This document shows positions 26,105 to 34,305 of a stretch of DNA of 64,000 nucleotides, piece after piece; within the stretch, counting starts at the first letter, position 1; every line of letters starts with the position of its first letter. The DNA lies in assembly GCF_029542085.1 (NCBI RefSeq), contig NZ_CP107036.1, positions 2,542,001 to 2,606,000 on the forward strand. Direction: 5' to 3'. A model generated the notes under the pieces. That model did no database searches, was not told the DNA's origin, and saw only the letters and a list, made by a program, of their open reading frames with translations. The stretch comes from Sphingobacterium sp. ML3W. Lineage in GTDB: Bacteria > Bacteroidota > Bacteroidia > Sphingobacteriales > Sphingobacteriaceae. The position numbers and the translations under genes were made by a program.

Positions 26105-26743
26105 ATGAATAACAAACCGTATGTCATAGGGATTGCCGGAAGTAGTGGTTCTGGAAAAACTTTTTTTTTGAATAGCTTTTTGAAACATTTCAAAACTGAT
26201 GAAGTTACATTGATTTCCCAAGACGACTATTATATTCCAGCCAATACAAAAACGCAGGAAGAAAATAGACTCTATAATTTCGATATCCCAACATCCATAG
26301 ACAGAGAAGCTTTCTATAAAGATATTAAAGCACTCTTTAATGGAGATACTATTTATAAAGAGGAATATACATTTAATAATCCTTCATTAACACCAAAAAT
26401 ATTAGAGATAAAACCGGCTCCGATATTGATTATCGAAGGACTTTTTATTTTCTATTACACGGAAATAAATGCGCTTATAAATCATAAGATATTCTTGAGC
26501 GCTGATCAGGATATTGCGCTTAGAAGAAGGCTACACCGTGATTTGGTTGAACGTGGTTACTTTGAGGATGATGTTATGTACAAATGGGTGAATCATGTCC
26601 TCCCCTCTTATAATGAGTATTTATTACCGTTTCAGCATTCTTGTGATCAGGTTATATTCAATAATACGGACGAACCGGAGCCGATCTGGGATATTACCAA
26701 TCAGATTTCTGAAGAGCTGAAAACAAAACTCAATTTAGTATAA
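26105..26743 (+). CDS. Uridine kinase-like P-loop kinase
   Basis: P-loop NTPase of the uridine kinase/phosphoribulokinase family. The Walker A motif is GSSGSGKT (residues about 12-19), the sequence ISQDDYYIP follows and matches the substrate-proximal SQDDYY of uridine kinases, IIEGLFIF is the Walker B region, and RRLHRDLVERGY supplies the lid arginines. At 212 residues it fits uridine kinase. I chose the ATG at 26105 (MNNKPYVIGIAG) rather than a TTG at 26087 because it keeps the P-loop near the N-terminus as in the family. It may salvage uridine or cytidine; another small phosphorylatable substrate is possible. A strong terminator follows. Confidence 0.82.
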   Translation: MNNKPYVIGIAGSSGSGKTFFLNSFLKHFKTDEVTLISQDDYYIPANTKTQEENRLYNFDIPTSIDREAFYKDIKALFNGDTIYKEEYTFNNPSLTPKILEIKPAPILIIEGLFIFYYTEINALINHKIFLSADQDIALRRRLHRDLVERGYFEDDVMYKWVNHVLPSYNEYLLPFQHSCDQVIFNNTDEPEPIWDITNQISEELKTKLNLV

Positions 26744-26748
26744 CGTAG

Positions 26749-26786
26749 ATAAAGACGGGCTTAGGTATAAATAAGCCCGTCTTTAT
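26749..26786 (+). terminator. Terminator after the uridine-kinase-like gene
   Basis: ATAAAGACGGGCTTA (26749-26763) pairs perfectly with 26772-26786 around an eight-base loop. The GACGGGCTT core is the same as in the palindrome at 17827. Confidence 0.85.
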
Positions 26787-26804
26787 TTAAAAGTACTTGA
26801 TTTA

Positions 26805-26835
26805 TTGACATCAAGACTTTAAATTCTTATCTTTG
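26805..26835 (+). promoter_or_regulatory. Promoter of purH
   Basis: TTG (26805-26807), 20 bp of spacer and TATCTTTG (26828-26835) match the Bacteroidetes -33/-7 pattern. The ATG of purH is 24 nt after the -7 box. Confidence 0.75.
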
Positions 26836-26858
26836 CGCCACGAAACAAATCCATCATA

Positions 26859-28385
26859 ATGAACCATCCTGTAAAGATTAAAAATGCTTTGGTTTCAGTC
26901 TATTATAAAGACGGCCTAGCTCCTTTAGTTGAATTATTAAACAAATACGGTGTTACATTCTATTCCACTGGTGGGACAGAAACATTTATCAAAGACCTAG
27001 GGATAGATGTCGTTCCAGTTGAAGACTTGACAAGCTACCCTTCGATTTTAGGAGGCCGTGTTAAGACCTTACACCCAAAGGTGTTCGGTGGAATTTTAGC
27101 ACGCCGTCCGCTTGAGTCGGACCAACAGCAACTTGCTCAGTATGAAATACCAGAGATCGATTTGGTTATTGTGGATTTGTATCCATTTGAGGAAACTGTT
27201 GCTTCTGGAGCTTCTGAGCAAGATATTATAGAGAAAATCGATATCGGTGGAATCTCATTGATTCGTGCAGCAGCGAAAAACTTTAATGATGTTGTTATCA
27301 TTTCTTCTAAAAATGATTATAAAGCGCTTGAAGAAATCCTAGCGAACCAAGAAGGTAATACTTCTTTGGAGCAACGTAAAGAATTTGCGAAACGCGCCTT
27401 CAATACATCATCGCATTATGATACGGCAATCTTCAATTATTTTAACCAAGAGAATCCAATTGAAGTTTTTAAACAATCCGAGCAAAATGCTCAGGTGTTG
27501 AGATATGGTGAAAACCCGCACCAAAAAGGTATTTTCTTTGGCGACCTGGATAACATGTTCGACAAATTAAATGGTAAAGAGCTTTCGTACAACAATCTGG
27601 TTGATGTAGATGCAGCTGTCGCTTTAATCGACGAATTTGAACAACCCACATTTGCTATTCTAAAACACACAAATGCTTGTGGGGTTGCATCAAGACCAAC
27701 AATTAAACAAGCTTGGTTAGATGCTTTGGCCTGTGATCCGGTTTCAGCATTTGGCGGGGTTTTAATCACCAACGGCGAAGTGGATGGTACAACAGCAACA
27801 GAGATCAATAATTTATTCTTCGAGGTCTTAATCGCACCTTCTTATTCGGAGGAAGCAATTGCTATTCTTACCGCCAAGAAAAATAGAATTATCTTGGTTC
27901 GTAAAGATGTAAAACTACCTAGCCAACAGTTCAAAACCTTATTGAATGGTGTCATTCTTCAAGATAAGGACAATACAATCGAAGGACCTGAGCAAATGGT
28001 AACAGTAACAACTGTAACACCTACAGCTGAACAATTGGAAGATTTATATTTTGCGAATAAGATTGTAAAACATACAAAATCCAATACCATTGTCTTTGCT
28101 AAAAATGGTACATTGTTAGCATCGGGTGTTGGGCAAACATCAAGAGTCGATGCCTTAAAGCAAGCAATTGAAAAAGCAGTTTCATTTGGTTTCGACCTAC
28201 AAGGTTGTTCAATGGCATCAGATGCTTTCTTTCCTTTCCCTGACTGTGTAGAAATTGCATCTGGGGCGGGTATTGCAGCCGTATTGCAACCAGGTGGTTC
28301 TATCAAAGATCAATTATCCATTGATATGGCTAATGAAAAAGGAATTGCAATGGTAACCACAGGTGTGAGACATTTCAAACATTAA
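26859..28385 (+). CDS. purH: Bifunctional AICAR transformylase/IMP cyclohydrolase
   Basis: Last two steps of purine synthesis: formylation of AICAR and cyclisation to IMP. The N-terminal IMP cyclohydrolase/MGS domain carries TPAxxG-like features (YSTGGTETFIKDLGI) and GGRVKTLHPKVFGGIL; the C-terminal transformylase has the catalytic Lys-His in LKHTNACGVA near residue 270, and later SDAFFPFPD with GIAAVLQPGGSIKD. The 508-residue length is normal. It has its own Bacteroidetes promoter and a terminator shared with the convergent YkvA gene. It is cytosolic and apparently not in an operon with other pur genes. Confidence 0.97.
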   Translation: MNHPVKIKNALVSVYYKDGLAPLVELLNKYGVTFYSTGGTETFIKDLGIDVVPVEDLTSYPSILGGRVKTLHPKVFGGILARRPLESDQQQLAQYEIPEIDLVIVDLYPFEETVASGASEQDIIEKIDIGGISLIRAAAKNFNDVVIISSKNDYKALEEILANQEGNTSLEQRKEFAKRAFNTSSHYDTAIFNYFNQENPIEVFKQSEQNAQVLRYGENPHQKGIFFGDLDNMFDKLNGKELSYNNLVDVDAAVALIDEFEQPTFAILKHTNACGVASRPTIKQAWLDALACDPVSAFGGVLITNGEVDGTTATEINNLFFEVLIAPSYSEEAIAILTAKKNRIILVRKDVKLPSQQFKTLLNGVILQDKDNTIEGPEQMVTVTTVTPTAEQLEDLYFANKIVKHTKSNTIVFAKNGTLLASGVGQTSRVDALKQAIEKAVSFGFDLQGCSMASDAFFPFPDCVEIASGAGIAAVLQPGGSIKDQLSIDMANEKGIAMVTTGVRHFKH

Positions 28386-28405
28386 GAACGATCCAATCGC
28401 CTCAT

Positions 28406-28439
28406 AAAAAAAGCTACTTTTTACAAAGTAGCTTTTTTT
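28406..28439. terminator. Bidirectional terminator between purH and the YkvA gene
   Basis: Seven A, GCTACTTT, loop TTAC, AAAGTAGC, then seven T: symmetric, so it serves both convergent genes. Confidence 0.9.
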
Positions 28440-28809
28440 ATTTGTTTACCTGCCAGCCCAAGCGTTCTGATTTGTATCGTTCTATTTCTTCCGAAAGTTT
28501 CCGGATAGCATAGGCAACAATAGCAACATCATCTAACCAACCACCTACAGCAATAAAATCCGGAATAGCATCTACCGGAGAGACCACGTAAATAATCGTT
28601 CCGATAATAATGGATAGATTCCAGCTGTTCATTTTGAACTTCCCAGTGATTGCATCCTTGCACATGGCGATCAGCAATTTAAAATCACCGACATAGCTTC
28701 CTAGATTTTTTGCCTTAGATTCCGCCTGTGACAGCTCCGCTTCAGTGATTTTACGATGTCTAAAACGTTCAAACATACCTGTTGCAATCTTTTTGATTCT
28801 ACTGTTCAT
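28438..28809 (-). CDS. YkvA family protein (DUF1232)
   Basis: A 123-residue protein of the YkvA/DUF1232 family, whose signature is visible at residues about 72-99: YVVSPVDAIPDFIAVGGWLDD. The segment around it is moderately hydrophobic, consistent with membrane association. The N-terminal half is basic and helical. Family members have no established activity. It is convergent with purH and is followed on its 5-prime side by the accessory stretch starting at 28.8 kb, so it marks the boundary of the conserved backbone. Confidence 0.88.
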   Translation of the reverse strand: MNSRIKKIATGMFERFRHRKITEAELSQAESKAKNLGSYVGDFKLLIAMCKDAITGKFKMNSWNLSIIIGTIIYVVSPVDAIPDFIAVGGWLDDVAIVAYAIRKLSEEIERYKSERLGWQVNK

Positions 28810-28859
28810 AATTCAAAATTATCAATATTTTTTAATTAAGCCAAATTGTTCCCTTCGTC

Positions 28860-29003
28860 CTAATAGTCTCCCATTATCGTGATTTGCAAATCAGCATTGA
28901 TCATAATAGCGATTGAATCCGCCTCAATAAAGTAAACGGATTCACTTTTTTGAATGCAAACTACGGGCCATCCCTCTTTCACCCAGTGACACGTCCCAAT
29001 AAC
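28860..29003 (-). pseudogene. In-frame open continuation after the 43-codon ORF
   Basis: Following the TAG codon of the small ORF at 29004, the same frame remains open for 47 codons until a second TAG (28860-28862) and reads as ordinary protein (for example CHWVKEGWPVVC). No good start codon lies at its beginning. It could be the tail of a gene broken by the TAG, a separate ORF, or chance. I have no name for it. Confidence 0.25.
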
Positions 29004-29135
29004 CTACTGACCACAAAACTGACCAAGGGGCGCAATGCAGCCATTAGCACAGTCTGTACGATCTCCCAAAAAATTTATCCAGATGGAACAGATCGTACCA
29101 CCTAATGCCGAAATACAGATATCATTCCATTTCAT
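29004..29135 (-). CDS. Small Cys-rich ORF (43 aa)
   Basis: No recognised family. It starts ATG AAA TGG, overlapping the end of the 94-aa ORF by 14 nt. The upstream sequence AAGGAGGAGG is a very strong Shine-Dalgarno about 6 nt from the ATG, unusual in a phylum that relies little on it. The peptide begins MKWNDICISALGG and has five Cys (7, 16, 29, 33, 41) and a Gly-Gly at 12-13; Cys-Cys spacing is wide and no signal peptide is evident. It could encode a small secreted or metal-binding peptide, or be the first part of a longer gene interrupted by its TAG (see the continuation to 28860). Existence as a gene is uncertain. Confidence 0.4.
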   Translation of the reverse strand: MKWNDICISALGGTICSIWINFLGDRTDCANGCIAPLGQFCGQ

Positions 29136-29406
29136 TGGCCTCCTCCTTTCCAGGTCGGATTTCTAAACTCTGTCCTTTTGGATTTTCGTCCGTTAATTGT
29201 TCCAACATTGCGGTCTCCTTATCCCAAGTCTGATGGGTCACCTTGTGGGAGCTTTTTTCATCTTCCAGCACTGTTTCTAGAATTCCCAATCCAACACTGA
29301 TGTACTTTAAAATATTCATTGCTTTGGCAGGCAATTTTATGGGTGCTATCAAAACCACTCGATTCCGTGGCGGATTGACCAGATCGAACGAAGTATAAAA
29401 AACCAT
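29122..29406 (-). CDS. Hypothetical protein, 94 aa
   Basis: No recognised family. The frame is open from an ATG at 29406; an internal ATG at 29319 (MNILKYISVGLGILETVLED) is an alternative start that gives a shorter 65-residue protein with a hydrophobic beginning. The remainder is hydrophilic and acidic (ending KEEANEME). Its last codons form the Shine-Dalgarno of the 43-codon ORF, which begins within it, so the two look translationally coupled. It sits in a short AT-rich accessory segment, and random occurrence cannot be excluded. Confidence 0.35.
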   Translation of the reverse strand: MVFYTSFDLVNPPRNRVVLIAPIKLPAKAMNILKYISVGLGILETVLEDEKSSHKVTHQTWDKETAMLEQLTDENPKGQSLEIRPGKEEANEME

Positions 29407-29591
29407 AAGAAGAGCATTTAAACTCTCCTAGGTTAATTATTCATCTGGTCAAAGTCGTCCGAGTTGACTGGGCATCGATTTTCGAATTTATCTAGTCATT
29501 GATGTCAAAATCTATACTCTATCGAGGTATAAGCTATAAAAAAACTAGAGCTGGGGAACTAAAGTTGCTAATAAAAAGCTATTACTTTTAG

Positions 29592-30491
29592 CTATAATTT
29601 AAATTTGCATCCTAAAGAGAGCCTAAAAAGGCGAATGTTTCCTCCGTTAAATTGTGTCATTTCAATATTTCCAGAATTATAATATAATTTATCTATTCCT
29701 TCTTTTACATTGTCAACTTGATAGGTTCCCGAAAATACTAAATCTAGGAACGAATTGATATTACGCGATATCTGTATTGAATTTTTAATTGTAATACCTG
29801 TGGCTTCGTGGGCGAAGCTCCTTGGGTGCATATATATAGCAAAGAGATTCCAATTGGCGTCGGCTGAATAAGTGAGCTTATTTATTGAAGCCGAATAAAT
29901 CAAATTTAGTTTCTTGAGAAGTTTAAAATCCATTAACAGATAAGGGCCAAAGGCATTCGTCGCTGCCTTATAACTGCTTTTTAATGATGAAACCTCATCA
30001 GAGGTTAACATATATTTTTGTTTTCGCGATGAATAACTTACTCCGAAATAAAAATTTAATATACTCGCCTTCCATATATTGTAAATAATAGAAAAGCCAG
30101 CATTTTGAGAATAACCAGTGTTGCTCTGAAAATTTAAATTGTATGTTTCGGACTGTTGATTATCCTCGCTATAATCTATATCTGTACCACTGCCATGGAT
30201 TGTTCTATAAGCTCCAGCATTAGCAATTAGTAAAATTTTTTTGATTTTCACTTCTCCAATTATCTGAGTACCCAAAGATGTAATATCTTTAAACTTTAAT
30301 TGAGAGAGAATGTTAGGGTTTTGACCGCTCATGTCTCCTGCAATTGACCATTTTAAATTATTACCCTCAATACCACTATGAAAGGAAATTGACGAAGAAA
30401 CCTGACCATAAGCATTTATAATTAGAAAAATGCATCCAAATAGGGTACTACATAATTTTGCCTTTAGTGACTTACAATATCTATTCATCAT
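29592..30491 (-). CDS. Predicted secreted beta-barrel protein, 299 aa
   Basis: Function not recognised. The N-terminal signal peptide is hydrophobic (LCSTLFGCIFLIINAYGQ) and is followed by alternating strands throughout: LKWSIAGDMSGQNPNILSQL, FYFGVSYSSR and a final RLFRLSLGCKFKL whose C-terminal strand is typical of outer-membrane beta-barrels. The segment LKWSIAGxxxGQNPNILSQL recalls omptin/Protochlamydia-outer-membrane-like barrels, a weak resemblance only. The gene is AT-rich and follows the 137-aa lipoprotein gene on the same strand with 124 nt between, so the pair may form one unit. Confidence 0.6.
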   Translation of the reverse strand: MMNRYCKSLKAKLCSTLFGCIFLIINAYGQVSSSISFHSGIEGNNLKWSIAGDMSGQNPNILSQLKFKDITSLGTQIIGEVKIKKILLIANAGAYRTIHGSGTDIDYSEDNQQSETYNLNFQSNTGYSQNAGFSIIYNIWKASILNFYFGVSYSSRKQKYMLTSDEVSSLKSSYKAATNAFGPYLLMDFKLLKKLNLIYSASINKLTYSADANWNLFAIYMHPRSFAHEATGITIKNSIQISRNINSFLDLVFSGTYQVDNVKEGIDKLYYNSGNIEMTQFNGGNIRLFRLSLGCKFKL

Positions 30492-30615
30492 TTATATTAT
30501 ACTAATAAGTATCCCAATACTTATAATGGAAAATGAATATCTGTTTTCTGAATTTAATTATTTTTTTCTTATCATCACTATCCTATACTCTTTTACCATT
30601 CAGATATATCTTGTC

Positions 30616-31029
30616 TTAGACAACTGTTCCGTTATTATTGATCAATTCCACTTTTAGTTCATCCGGTGGGAAACCATCTTCATTATAATCTAATTTCAAA
30701 AAATGAGGTTTAATAAGACGGGGGAAAATCAAGGAGAGATGGTTTTTTCCATCAACCTCCATAATTGTGAAGTAATTAGGAGATAGGATATCAGGTGCCA
30801 GTTTCCCTTTTGTCGGCGAAGGACTTATATCATTATTGCCATAAGATTCAAGCTTTAATTTATTTTTGTCGATTTTATCTGATATTTCTAAGTCCTGATT
30901 GAGTAGATCTTCATTGTTTTCATTTACAATAGCAACTTCTATCATAGTATCTGATTTAAAATAAGAATCCTCTTTAGAGCAGCCTATACTAAGCAATAAT
31001 GCACAAAAAATTAAGAGCATATTTTTCAT
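30616..31029 (-). CDS. Putative lipoprotein, 137 aa
   Basis: Function not recognised. The N-terminus is a lipoprotein signal: MKNMLLIFCALLLSIGC, with the lipobox cysteine at 17 followed by SKEDS, an acidic motif like the surface-export signal of Bacteroidetes lipoproteins. The mature part is hydrophilic with beta-strand-like segments (SLIFPRLIKPHFLKLDY) and no catalytic motif. It is divergent from the metalloprotease lipoprotein (31223) and upstream of the beta-barrel gene. A role in a surface complex with its neighbours is speculation based on position. Confidence 0.6.
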   Translation of the reverse strand: MKNMLLIFCALLLSIGCSKEDSYFKSDTMIEVAIVNENNEDLLNQDLEISDKIDKNKLKLESYGNNDISPSPTKGKLAPDILSPNYFTIMEVDGKNHLSLIFPRLIKPHFLKLDYNEDGFPPDELKVELINNNGTVV

Positions 31030-31222
31030 AACCTTAATAATTTACTTGTAATTGAGTATTTAAATATGGCATAAACATATGAAATTTTTATTTTCTACAG
31101 GCTATATTATTTCGCGTTATACACTTTTGTGTAGCTTTTAAATTAAATTTATTGTATACCAATATCTAAACAAAACAACCTTTACAATAATTTGTTTCTT
31201 TAAAAACTAATATAAATTAAAT

Positions 31223-32077
31223 ATGAGAAAGAATATTTTTATATCCTTACTTGCATCAGTCATTTTGTTTGCAAATTGTAGTAAGGACGAATCGAGAAAA
31301 GCGGTAGAAGAAAATACTATCCAAAACAGTGATGAATTAATTAAATCTAAACTTAAATTACTAGGTTTTAATAATAAAGATGTAATTATTAGTGGAGACA
31401 CAATTATTGTTGAAGGCGATATTATTCTGTTTAAGTCTAAACTATTAGACAAAACAACTCGACCAAGACAAGCAACTACACATCAGTTTCCCTATATAAG
31501 GAGTGCTGATATGAATCTAAATATCTATATCCAACCCCAATCCAGTGGGGGGTTTACAACTGCTGAAATAAACGTAATTAAGGCTGCAATAAACCAGTAT
31601 TTACAATCCAACTTTCCACCATCTATGGGAATTGTTTCTATAAACTATACTACAAATAGTGCTGACCCGAAAAATATAAGAGTTGTCCCGGGAAACTTAC
31701 CTACGAGTACATGTGGAAGGGCAACAGCACCTACTTCAGTAACCGAGAATGGTTTATTGTTTACTAAAATTGGGGGAGATTTGTTAATTAATTTGAATTC
31801 TTTTAGGAATAATCTTGATAATTCGCAAAAGACATATTTAATTGTTCATGAATTTGGACACATGCTCGGCTTTAGGCACACCAACTGGAGAAGCGATGAG
31901 CCTGAATTTGTAGATGGTGTAGGGGCGTATACTGTCCCATTTACAGGCAACAGCACTGCAAATCCCGACCCTAACTCTGTATTTAATTCATTTGGATGCG
32001 GCATTTATTGGGCAGGTTTTTCAGCATGGGACATACAGGCCATTAAATATGTTACCAGAGGTACTACTTCTAGTTAA
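31223..32077 (+). CDS. Zinc metalloprotease lipoprotein (HExxHxxGxxH, M57-like)
   Basis: Secreted metallopeptidase of the metzincin type. The zinc-binding motif HEFGHMLGFRH occurs near residues 209-219 with three His ligands and the catalytic Glu; this HEIGH-like form with GFRH is what is seen in the M57 dual-action peptidases of Bacteroidetes. Ile/Asn/Arg-rich flanking sequence and VDGVGAYTVPFTG follow. The start is a lipoprotein signal with Cys19 then SKDESRK, again an acidic surface-export-type motif. It has 284 residues. A terminator follows. Substrate is unknown; an adhesive or degradative surface role is inferred. Confidence 0.8.
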   Translation: MRKNIFISLLASVILFANCSKDESRKAVEENTIQNSDELIKSKLKLLGFNNKDVIISGDTIIVEGDIILFKSKLLDKTTRPRQATTHQFPYIRSADMNLNIYIQPQSSGGFTTAEINVIKAAINQYLQSNFPPSMGIVSINYTTNSADPKNIRVVPGNLPTSTCGRATAPTSVTENGLLFTKIGGDLLINLNSFRNNLDNSQKTYLIVHEFGHMLGFRHTNWRSDEPEFVDGVGAYTVPFTGNSTANPDPNSVFNSFGCGIYWAGFSAWDIQAIKYVTRGTTSS

Positions 32078-32112
32078 GAATTAATTAATATCAGTTGTGT
32101 TTGATAACATCA

Positions 32113-32146
32113 AGTCTGCATATGTTTAATTTGCAGGCTTTTGTTA
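32113..32146 (+). terminator. Terminator of the metalloprotease gene
   Basis: AAGTCTGCA (32113-32121) pairs with TGCAGGCTT (32133-32141) with one G-U pair, followed by TTTGTT. Confidence 0.75.
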
Positions 32147-32248
32147 TTTAATGTATCTATAATAAAAACCAATTTTAGCTTAATTTGGTTTTTAGGGAAA
32201 ACATCTTGTAATAGAATGTTTTAATAACTCCTTTTGCTACTAATTTCG

Positions 32249-32273
32249 AGTTCGTAAAAACGAACTTTTTTTT
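32249..32273 (+). terminator. Orphan intrinsic terminator
   Basis: AGTTCGT and ACGAACT pair around AAAA and are followed by eight T. No upstream plus-strand gene ends nearby other than the metalloprotease (ended 170 nt earlier with its own terminator). Confidence 0.6.
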
Positions 32274-32792
32274 GTAGTGTCTGAAAGTTAAAAAATCGCC
32301 AAAATAAAGGGAATAATTAGTAAAAAAATAGTTTGTTTTGAAGTTTGTCGGTAGACTTACATCTAAATATTTCAGTCTAGGACAGATGTTCCTCAAACGG
32401 TTCTGCAAAGATTATCAGAAATGTAAAACAAAAGATATCAGGAAAGGACACAAGTTTCACTATTTCTAGACTATGGACAGCAGGTATATTTCAAAATAGA
32501 ATGTCTTACAATTAATCCACAGCTCTTACAAGGTTACCATAGCGTTTATTGCTTTTTTTGACCATTATCGCGAACAAACATTTTTCTAAATACGAGACGG
32601 TTCTTCTTTTTCTTTTCCACTATAAAGGCTAACTATATCACAAGAAATATCAATATTCAAAAGGAATATAGGCTCAACTGGTATAATCCAAAGCTTATTG
32701 TTCAATTTCAGACATACCGAGCTAAAAAATAAAAACTCAAAATAAAGAGCACTACATGCCTTCAATTTTCTACTAAAAGACTAGTTTTCTGT

Positions 32793-32832
32793 AAAATTGG
32801 ATATTCTTATACTCTAAAGAATATCCAATTTT
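32793..32832. terminator. Orphan 16-bp perfect hairpin
   Basis: AAAATTGGATATTCTT (32793-32808) is exactly complementary to 32817-32832 around an eight-base loop, then TATTATTTTT. No known gene ends here. Confidence 0.6.
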
Positions 32833-32937
32833 ATTATTTTTACAACTTACTGTAGCAAAGTGTGGGTCAGCTCCGTATAATAGACAACACGAGCGCAATG
32901 TGTTTTACACAAAAAAAGATTTTAATATTACACGGTT

Positions 32938-33651
32938 ATGAAAAACTATAGATTATTTAATTTTATTGCCATCACAGTAGCGATATTCTTATTATCCAGC
33001 TGCCTGAAAGATAATGACGACCAACGGATTCCAAGAGCTCTTTTTACCATGGTCAATGGCTATAGTGATGCTAATGCGGTCATCTATTACGCCGACGGGG
33101 GGCCTTTACAAAATCTAAATTACCCTCTGGAGTTTAAAAGCTATAACCCAATAGTTGGCTTATTCACTGGGGCTAGAAAAATAGCCGTTTCTGCAGAATA
33201 TAACAATGTCCTTGTTGATACAACAGTTACAATCAAAGACAGTACAATTTATACGTCATTTGTTTATGGCAACAAAGCGAAGCCAGTCCAAGTCATCACA
33301 ACGGATAAAGTCAATAAAGATATTAAGAACACAGAATCTGGTTTACGTTTCTTTAATTTTGCTGAGGGAACCGACCAAGTAACCCTTCAAATTGGTAGCC
33401 AAACTTCTCCGACGGAATGGACCAACCGCGCAAAAGAAACACAAAATTCGGCGACTGCCCATCAAGGTTTTATTGCACAAAAAAGTGGAACCTTTACTAT
33501 TATAGCGAAAGATAAAGCCGGAAAAACCATCGCTACTCGCAAGGATATCAAATTGGTTGAAAATTATTACTATTCATTGATATTGATCGGTAAGGCCAAT
33601 GATGAGAAAAAACCATTGTACCTTGGTTTGGTACCACAGGCTGCAAATTAA
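32938..33651 (+). CDS. DUF4397 domain lipoprotein
   Basis: A 237-residue lipoprotein. The signal ends LLSSC with Cys22 followed by LKDNDDQ, an acidic tail like surface-export signals. The DUF4397 domain (ALFTMVNGYSDANAVIYYADGGPL, then LRFFNFAEGTDQVTLQIGS in a second copy) is a beta-sandwich made of two similar halves common in Bacteroidetes surface proteins. No enzymatic motif is visible. It is monocistronic and ends in a strong terminator. Its role is not known; likely a surface or periplasmic structural protein. Confidence 0.82.
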   Translation: MKNYRLFNFIAITVAIFLLSSCLKDNDDQRIPRALFTMVNGYSDANAVIYYADGGPLQNLNYPLEFKSYNPIVGLFTGARKIAVSAEYNNVLVDTTVTIKDSTIYTSFVYGNKAKPVQVITTDKVNKDIKNTESGLRFFNFAEGTDQVTLQIGSQTSPTEWTNRAKETQNSATAHQGFIAQKSGTFTIIAKDKAGKTIATRKDIKLVENYYYSLILIGKANDEKKPLYLGLVPQAAN

Positions 33652-33675
33652 AATACCCCGTTTTCTATATACTGA

Positions 33676-33712
33676 AAAAGACCATCGCATTCATGTGATG
33701 GTCTTTCTTTAT
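33676..33712 (+). terminator. Terminator of the DUF4397 gene
   Basis: AAAGACCATCGCAT and ATGTGATGGTCTTT pair with one G-U around a short TTCA loop, then CTTTATTTT. Confidence 0.85.
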
Positions 33713-33763
33713 TTTGAACAATGATTCTATCTCTATAACGGGATAGCCCTTTTCCATTAAACA

Positions 33764-34069
33764 CTAAGGGGTTTCTTTGGGAGCAACTTTAGAGACAACA
33801 TAGATATCCTCATTATCTTTCTTCATCTTATATTTCTCCCGTGCGATACGTTGCACCTCCTGCGGATTGGATCGAATGTCGTTTATTGTTTTTATAATCG
33901 CTGCATTCTCCTTCAGATAAAAGGATCGTTCCGTCTCCAGGTTGGCCTTTTGCTTTTGATAGCTGTATTGTGTCGCAAAATCATTTCGATCAAAAAACAA
34001 CATCCACACCAAAAAAGCCAAAGTGGCTAATAAATACTTATTTCTTATTAAAGACCATAATCGTTGCAT
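33764..34069 (-). CDS. FtsB/DivIC-like septum formation protein
   Basis: A 101-residue bitopic membrane protein: one transmembrane helix (KYLLATLAFLVWMLFF, about residues 11-27) followed by a coiled coil (YSYQKQKANLETERSFYLKEN) and the motif RSNPQEVQRIAREKYKMKKDNEDIY, which is the conserved end of the FtsB/DivIC family. In Bacteria these proteins form the FtsQBL-type complex at the division septum, with the coiled coil in the periplasm. It is divergent from lpxB. Not all small coiled-coil proteins are FtsB, but the ARExYxMKKxxE signature makes the family call strong. Confidence 0.88.
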   Translation of the reverse strand: MQRLWSLIRNKYLLATLAFLVWMLFFDRNDFATQYSYQKQKANLETERSFYLKENAAIIKTINDIRSNPQEVQRIAREKYKMKKDNEDIYVVSKVAPKETP

Positions 34070-34305
34070 AGGACAAAAATACTATTTAGCTTTTATACTC
34101 CCGATATTTTCTTCCAAAGTTAAACATCTTTAATAAAGATATGGAATAATGTACTCAAATTCATCATATACTTAGAATAATCTTATCTTTAACAATTCGA
34201 AACAACATTAATATTCCGATGAAATATCCGTATTTGAAAAGCATAAATAGCCTTAAAAATAATGTGGATATTCCATATGGCCATTAAAGAATAAATCATT
34301 TACAT

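Larger units (their letters stand above)
32147..32937. other. Gene desert with orphan terminator-like hairpins
   Basis: About 790 AT-rich bases between the metalloprotease terminator and the DUF4397 gene. No convincing CDS: the longest frames are 77 aa on the minus strand from a TTG and a 55-codon stretch near 32580-32730 on the plus strand with no start codon. It contains a 9-bp stem at 32164-32193, a plus-strand terminator at 32249-32273 and a 16-bp stem at 32793-32832, none attached to a known gene. Confidence 0.55.

Noticed and set aside
32175..32408. 77-codon minus-strand ORF
   Set aside because: Starts at TTG, Lys/Phe/Thr/Tyr-rich as expected from AT-rich DNA, runs through an orphan terminator, and matches no family I know.
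32580..32730. Plus-strand 55-codon open stretch in the desert
   Set aside because: Has no start codon and no recognisable motif; AT-rich sequence opens such frames by chance.
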